Source: Onchocerca lupi | Lineage: Eukaryota; Nematoda; Chromadorea; Rhabditida; Onchocercidae | Length of the DNA: 64,000 nt | Reading direction: 5' to 3' | Assembly: GCA_028564675.1 (NCBI GenBank) | Contig: JAOVVO010000410.1 | Coordinates: 1-64,000, forward strand | Shown here: piece after piece, positions 59,415 to 64,000 of the stretch | Position numbering within the stretch: position 1 is the stretch's first letter | How the letters are laid out: each line of letters starts with the position of its first letter | Notes under the pieces: model-generated | What the model was told of the DNA's origin: nothing | The model's database searches: none | The model's input: only the letters and a program-made list of their open reading frames with translations | Made by a program: the position numbers and the translations under genes

Positions 59415-61486
59415 CCAGTCGGACTCGAAATTTTATAAGCAAATTATATATGTTAAAACAAAAAAAAAAAAACAGCTCTGCGATAGGAGAGAGTGCATTT
59501 CAATTCTTTTATACTTCCGCTCGATGTAATTTGCGATATGCTAAAATTTGATGATGCCTGTGAAATGAATGGCACCTCAACACTCACCATTCACTCTCGA
59601 CTATAGCTATTATTGGTGTGTAATAAAAGTTATTATCAGTAAACTTGGAATAAACTTGGAATTGACAAACACATCTCAAACATTCCAGAAACAATCAGTT
59701 ACTTTCTTCGAGAGCTTATCTATTCAAAGTGATAATATTTGGAAATTACAAACCATGGGAAGCAGAACAATGGAGATTCTAAATATAAGAAATCGTGCAA
59801 TATGACGATTTATTTGAATGGATGACAACTTTTGCATGCACGCGCTAATTTGATGCAAACTGCAGTCTTAATCATGGAACTCTTAAAATCTCAATAATAA
59901 AAAAAAAAGAATGTTCGAAAATTACTAATGTTAATTAATTCTAAATGATAATTTCTACAGTTCAAAGGTTACTTTTAATATTATATCAAAATTACTTCTT
60001 ATATGATAACGTTGTCAAAATAAATATTCTCTGAAGTCACAATGTACTGTTAATGCCAAAATCTTCGTTTTATTGGAATTTAATGACAATCAGCAGGCTG
60101 TTATTCAACAGTGCATATTATAACAACAAGCGTTAACAATCAGTGGTGAAGTGATGTGAGCAGTGTGATAAGATAGCAGTACAATGGATTACTGAATGAC
60201 TTGGCCGTAAATAGTGATTGTTCGAGCCTGAAAACGTAGAAATCAATTCAGAAGGCTTTGCGGCGAAGAAGTCCTCATTTCCTCGTAATCAGAGTGGAAA
60301 TGACTTGATGGAAGAGAGAGGTTTCGCTTCAAGTGAAATGAGGCACCTCAAGGTTCCCTGCCATGCTGATTAAATAAATAATCAAATCAAGCCTAATCCA
60401 CTCGAAGTGCTTCCTCATCATTCGTGCTATTACTGCTTGTAAAATGAAATCTTAAAATCATTTAATTCCTCTCATTTACTTTGCAGAAAGGAGAGAGAGA
60501 AAGCCTGAGAATGAACAACGGACAGATCCATGGAATGATAGGCCTTGTGATATGGGACTTGGAGCAGTGATGAGATGAAAGGGAAAGCACCGATAAGCTT
60601 CAAAGGTTCACTTATTCGTCCTGTCCAACCTTTCTTCGCTCCCTTCCCCTCAACAGCCACCTCAAAAAGCCAAAAGGCAATTGAACTGGACGATAAATAA
60701 ATTGAAAATCATCATAAATCGACCCCCTCCCCTCTCCCCGCCTTTCTCTTGCACTGCAAGCAGCACAACAAAACGCAAACAACGATGTGTGACTGAGGCT
60801 TGCTTGCATCCTTACAGCACCAGCTTATTGCATGTTCTTCTTACGTGCAAAATTGCTCCACAGATATGGGCACGAATTTGAAATTCATTGCTCAACAAAT
60901 AAGCCAATCACAGGTTTTGCTTATTTTTCATAGCAAATAAGCTTTCACATTTCAAATTTTGAAAAACTCTGTCATTTGTTGTGGAAATCAATTATATCTT
61001 CAGTGAGAATCCTTCTGATTTTAAAATATTTTTGGCAGGACTGTATCCCTATTGTTTCACAACTTTACCTTTCTTTTTTTCTCTGTTATGGGTAAATTTA
61101 GAAACTTTACTCTTTTAATTATATTTTATCCACATGGACTATTAGAAGGAAATTCAAATCTGCACTTAATTCATCCGTTGATTGGATTATCAATGCTTCG
61201 AACCAATTTGGCTTTCATTGGCCAATACAAGAAAAATATTCTTGGCTCATTTGAAACTTCCAGGCATATATCTGATGATGCTGTCAAATCGTTTCTAATT
61301 CCGCCTACGACCACAGCGACAGAATGAGTTTATTGCATTTAGGATAATTGAATGTAGTTGAAATATTCATATTAAATTAACTTTAGATTGAAAAGCAGCT
61401 TAATGCTAAGGTTTCTGAAAGAAGCATCGGAATAGACGTATGACTTAACAACTTCTAAATTCTTTCAAGATTCTTCCAGCATGTTA

Positions 61487-61516
61487 AGATGCAGGATGCA
61501 GGATGCAGAATGCAGG
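61487..61516. repeat. (GATGCAG)n heptamer minisatellite
   Basis: Three GATGCAG units and one AATGCAG unit in tandem. Confidence 0.85.
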
Positions 61517-62090
61517 AATTGAGGCGAGAAGGAAATAAAATGGGACGCTAATGAGACACAGGCATGCATCATACACAGGCACACACTTAAACGTAATTTT
61601 GGGTCCTCATTTGAATTTTCAGAAAAGTTTTGAAAAAGATGACAATTTCGGATGAGAGACTGATTACAAAATGGTTAAATTTGGAGAGTGTTGACAACAT
61701 GAGTAAAATAGATAGAGGACTGCTTGGCCAAGCCTCTGTTTCATTAGCAATCAGACAAGTTTTGATTAATAATTAGGGATGGAGCGATTTGTGGAATTGA
61801 ATTATGTCTGCCCAGTGTGTGTGTGCGGGCCTAATTTGCCCAAAATCTTTCCCCTCATTCGTCTTCCTTTCAAATGCCAATTGATTTAGAAAGCAGCGAA
61901 ATCAAACTTTTCGAGAATTCATGCTACTGCTAGCAATAAAGCAATTTGAATTATTTGACTTTTCAGAATTCGAGAATTCCTTATTTAATGAGAAGGGTTT
62001 AACTAAAAGCCAAGTCAAAGTCTTTGGTGATAAGCTATCCTCGCTGTAATTTATCATTATCTGATCCGATCATTCGGATAAGAAAGCATC

Positions 62091-62109
62091 AAAAAAAAAA
62101 AAAAAAAAA
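62091..62109. repeat. 19-base poly-A run
   Basis: Uninterrupted A19 in non-coding sequence. Confidence 0.9.
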
Positions 62110-64000
62110 CGAACGGCAAATTAATTGTTAAATAAGTTTTGAATTCTTACACGTTTTCTCGAACTTCAGATGTGCTTTCAAAATATTTTCATGATAATCC
62201 TAAACAATATCTTACAATACTGATCCGAAAAATGAAACTATTTTATCAAATGTAAGAGTTACGACGGTCGAAATAAACGACATCTATTTTTCGGCTTGCC
62301 ATAAAATTACAGATATTAATCGGATTCTTGGATCCCTTGATTTCGCCTATATGTTTCATATTTAAGTAAAAGAAATGACATAATGGTATAAGACTGAATT
62401 AGATATCTGGACATGAATTTGTATATCAAAAAATCGAAATTATTTTTAAGAAAATAACAAAAGTTGAAATAACAGCAAATGACTTTGGCGACTGGTAATT
62501 ATTCTTCGTCAGTTAAAATTTAAGCATAAGAAATTTTCACATAATATCCAATAATATCTGAAGAACATAAATTCATGAGCTAATGATTTATTCAAACATC
62601 GAAAATAAGGAAAACATTCTTGAAAATTTTCTACAATGAAAGATCGCTTTCTCATGTCAAATCCATTTTATCATATCATTACCATATATTGCTGTGTTCT
62701 CTGAATTTTTTTAAAACTATACTTAGACATAAATATGAACAATTATTTTTGATATGAGTGAAAACAGAAAGAATTACGAATCTATGTACACTTGATGATT
62801 GGTATATTTGAACCTAAACGAGGTTTTAAAATGGTACAGAAGCTTCAGAAGTAGTGAAATAGGAAAAAGAATTGACGAGACATATGAAAATTGCGAAATA
62901 TGCAATGTAATATCAAACTTCGATTTTTCCTAGCAAAATTATAAGAAACTATGTTGAGAGACATATTTTTACATTACTATCATCTACTATCTTAACATAT
63001 AATTTGGATTTTACGAGTAAGCGAATGAATGAAAAAATAAGAAAGTCTTTAATTTGAATTTAGAAAACTGATAGCAAATTATGATCAGATAGAAAATAGA
63101 AGAAAGTGTTATTTTTAAATAGTGATTATACATTAAGAAATAAATGTAATTATTTAGCATCATTTTCAATGATCCGAATCACAAAATTTAAAACATTCAT
63201 AAAAAATTAAATCTCCCATTTTCCTCTCTCAACTAGCCATTTGGTTCGGAGAATTTCCTTAATTATAATTACCACCCTGACAGCAATCATGATTGTGATT
63301 ATAGTGAAATTTCCCTTGTCAGTCTCTATTGCATTTTGCAGGATAAAAGTTTCTGGATTTCTTCTGCCAAATTTTCGTCTAAAATATTAAAATTAGCATC
63401 TTTTCTTCTTCATGACTAATAAAGCATCATGAAAAGTGCAGATCATCAAAGACACCATCTTTACATGAAATTCTCTCACCTACAATAACCTCTTCCAGAT
63501 TATTCCACAATAAACTTATTCGATCATTGTTGCTATAAGGATAGGAATGTTTCGCTCCTCTAAGTTTTATTATTTTCCGTTCAGAATTCTCACTTCTATC
63601 CCGTAGCGATCAAATTACTGGAATGAATGAATATAGCCTTCAATGCTTAGAGAAATGCTTGAGAAATGCTTCACTGCTTGATTGTTTAGTTTTGGATTTA
63701 TTATTATTACTTGACTTCTTTAGATACTTTGATATTTACGAAGTCCCCGAATATTATTAAAGTTCCCTTCAGAGGCTTGATGTTATACTCTATTTCGGTC
63801 AGTTTTTCTAATTTACAAGTATCGAAAAGTTTTACTTCATCCACACAACGGCATTAAGAAGTATGAGATTTTTTACTGTTTTTCTATATTATTTACAATT
63901 TTCAATTACTGAAAATGTCAAATTTCCTTTAATATTCGCGTAGTATGATTGATCTTTCTTAATTTAAAATTGGTAAATCAAGTCATTAAAATAGTAATCC

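Larger units (their letters stand above)
47888..64000. other. 16 kb without a convincing gene, 5' of zfh-2
   Basis: Either upstream regulatory sequence or a long 5' intron. AT-rich with CA arrays, homopolymers, hairpins at 51.7 and 53.5 kb, a repeat relic at 59.2 kb and GC-richer patches at 48.8, 54.0 and 60.3-60.9 kb. Two minus-strand stretches have exon-like edges: 49046-49149, with a good donor GAGTG/GTAAGC and a phase-2 end that would fit exon 1, but no ATG; and about 49495-49605, TTTTTTAG ... TCT/GTACGTG. Neither encodes anything recognisable. Confidence 0.6.

Noticed and set aside
61052..61327. 91-codon plus-strand frame
   Set aside because: Begins in a Phe/Leu-rich T-rich stretch, no recognisable domain, no splice context, and the composition matches the background.
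1..64000. Bacterial symbiont (Wolbachia) insertion or operon
   Set aside because: No run of long adjacent ORFs, ribosome-binding sites or bacterial RNA genes is present; only the 10.0 kb ORF is of unknown origin.

Overview
The window is AT-rich eukaryotic DNA of animal type. It has spliceosomal introns with GT..AG ends, many homopolymer and microsatellite runs, and one large gene cut into small exons. Acceptors of the form TTTCAG or TTTTAG, very little polypyrimidine tract, and exons of 34 to 303 bases separated by introns of up to 11 kb point to a nematode. The long introns and AT-rich filler fit a spirurid or filarial worm better than Caenorhabditis. The species is inference; no ribosomal or mitochondrial marker is present.

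One protein-coding gene accounts for essentially all the coding sequence I can support. It is a minus-strand ZFHX-family transcription factor, the orthologue of C. elegans zfh-2, Drosophila zfh2 and vertebrate ZFHX3/ZFHX4. I traced 22 exons by hand from about 47.9 kb down to 184. Reading phase is conserved across every junction, giving about 1,150 codons from a candidate ATG at 47877 to the left part of the first homeodomain. The conceptual protein has a Ser/Asn-rich N-terminus (1-147), about a dozen C2H2 zinc-finger positions (148-916, two of them degenerate), a Gln/Ala-rich linker (739-805), an acidic Ser-rich region (917-1090) and a homeodomain starting near residue 1096. The gene runs off the left edge; family members carry more homeodomains and fingers there.

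Layout from right to left (5' to 3' of the gene): 64-48 kb, no convincing gene, with microsatellites, a GC-rich repeat relic near 59.2 kb and hairpins. 47.9-41.3 kb, exons 1-6 (N-terminus and fingers 1-3). 41.3-31.1 kb, a 10 kb intron holding a candidate alternative first exon at 36.2 kb. 31.1-29.7 kb, exons 7-8. 29.7-18.4 kb, an 11 kb intron with a paired-hairpin repeat near 26.3 kb. 18.3-9.8 kb, exons 9-11, with a small plus-strand coding-like ORF in the last intron-flanking stretch at 10.0 kb. 7.1-0.2 kb, exons 12-22, densely packed.

The observations most worth following are the 34-base micro-exon that alone reconciles the 5' reading frame, the candidate internal promoter or first exon at 36.2 kb that would give a shorter protein lacking fingers 1-3, two zinc fingers sharing an intron at the same internal position, and the orphan antisense ORF at 10.0 kb. 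I found no tRNA, rRNA, CRISPR or intact transposon.
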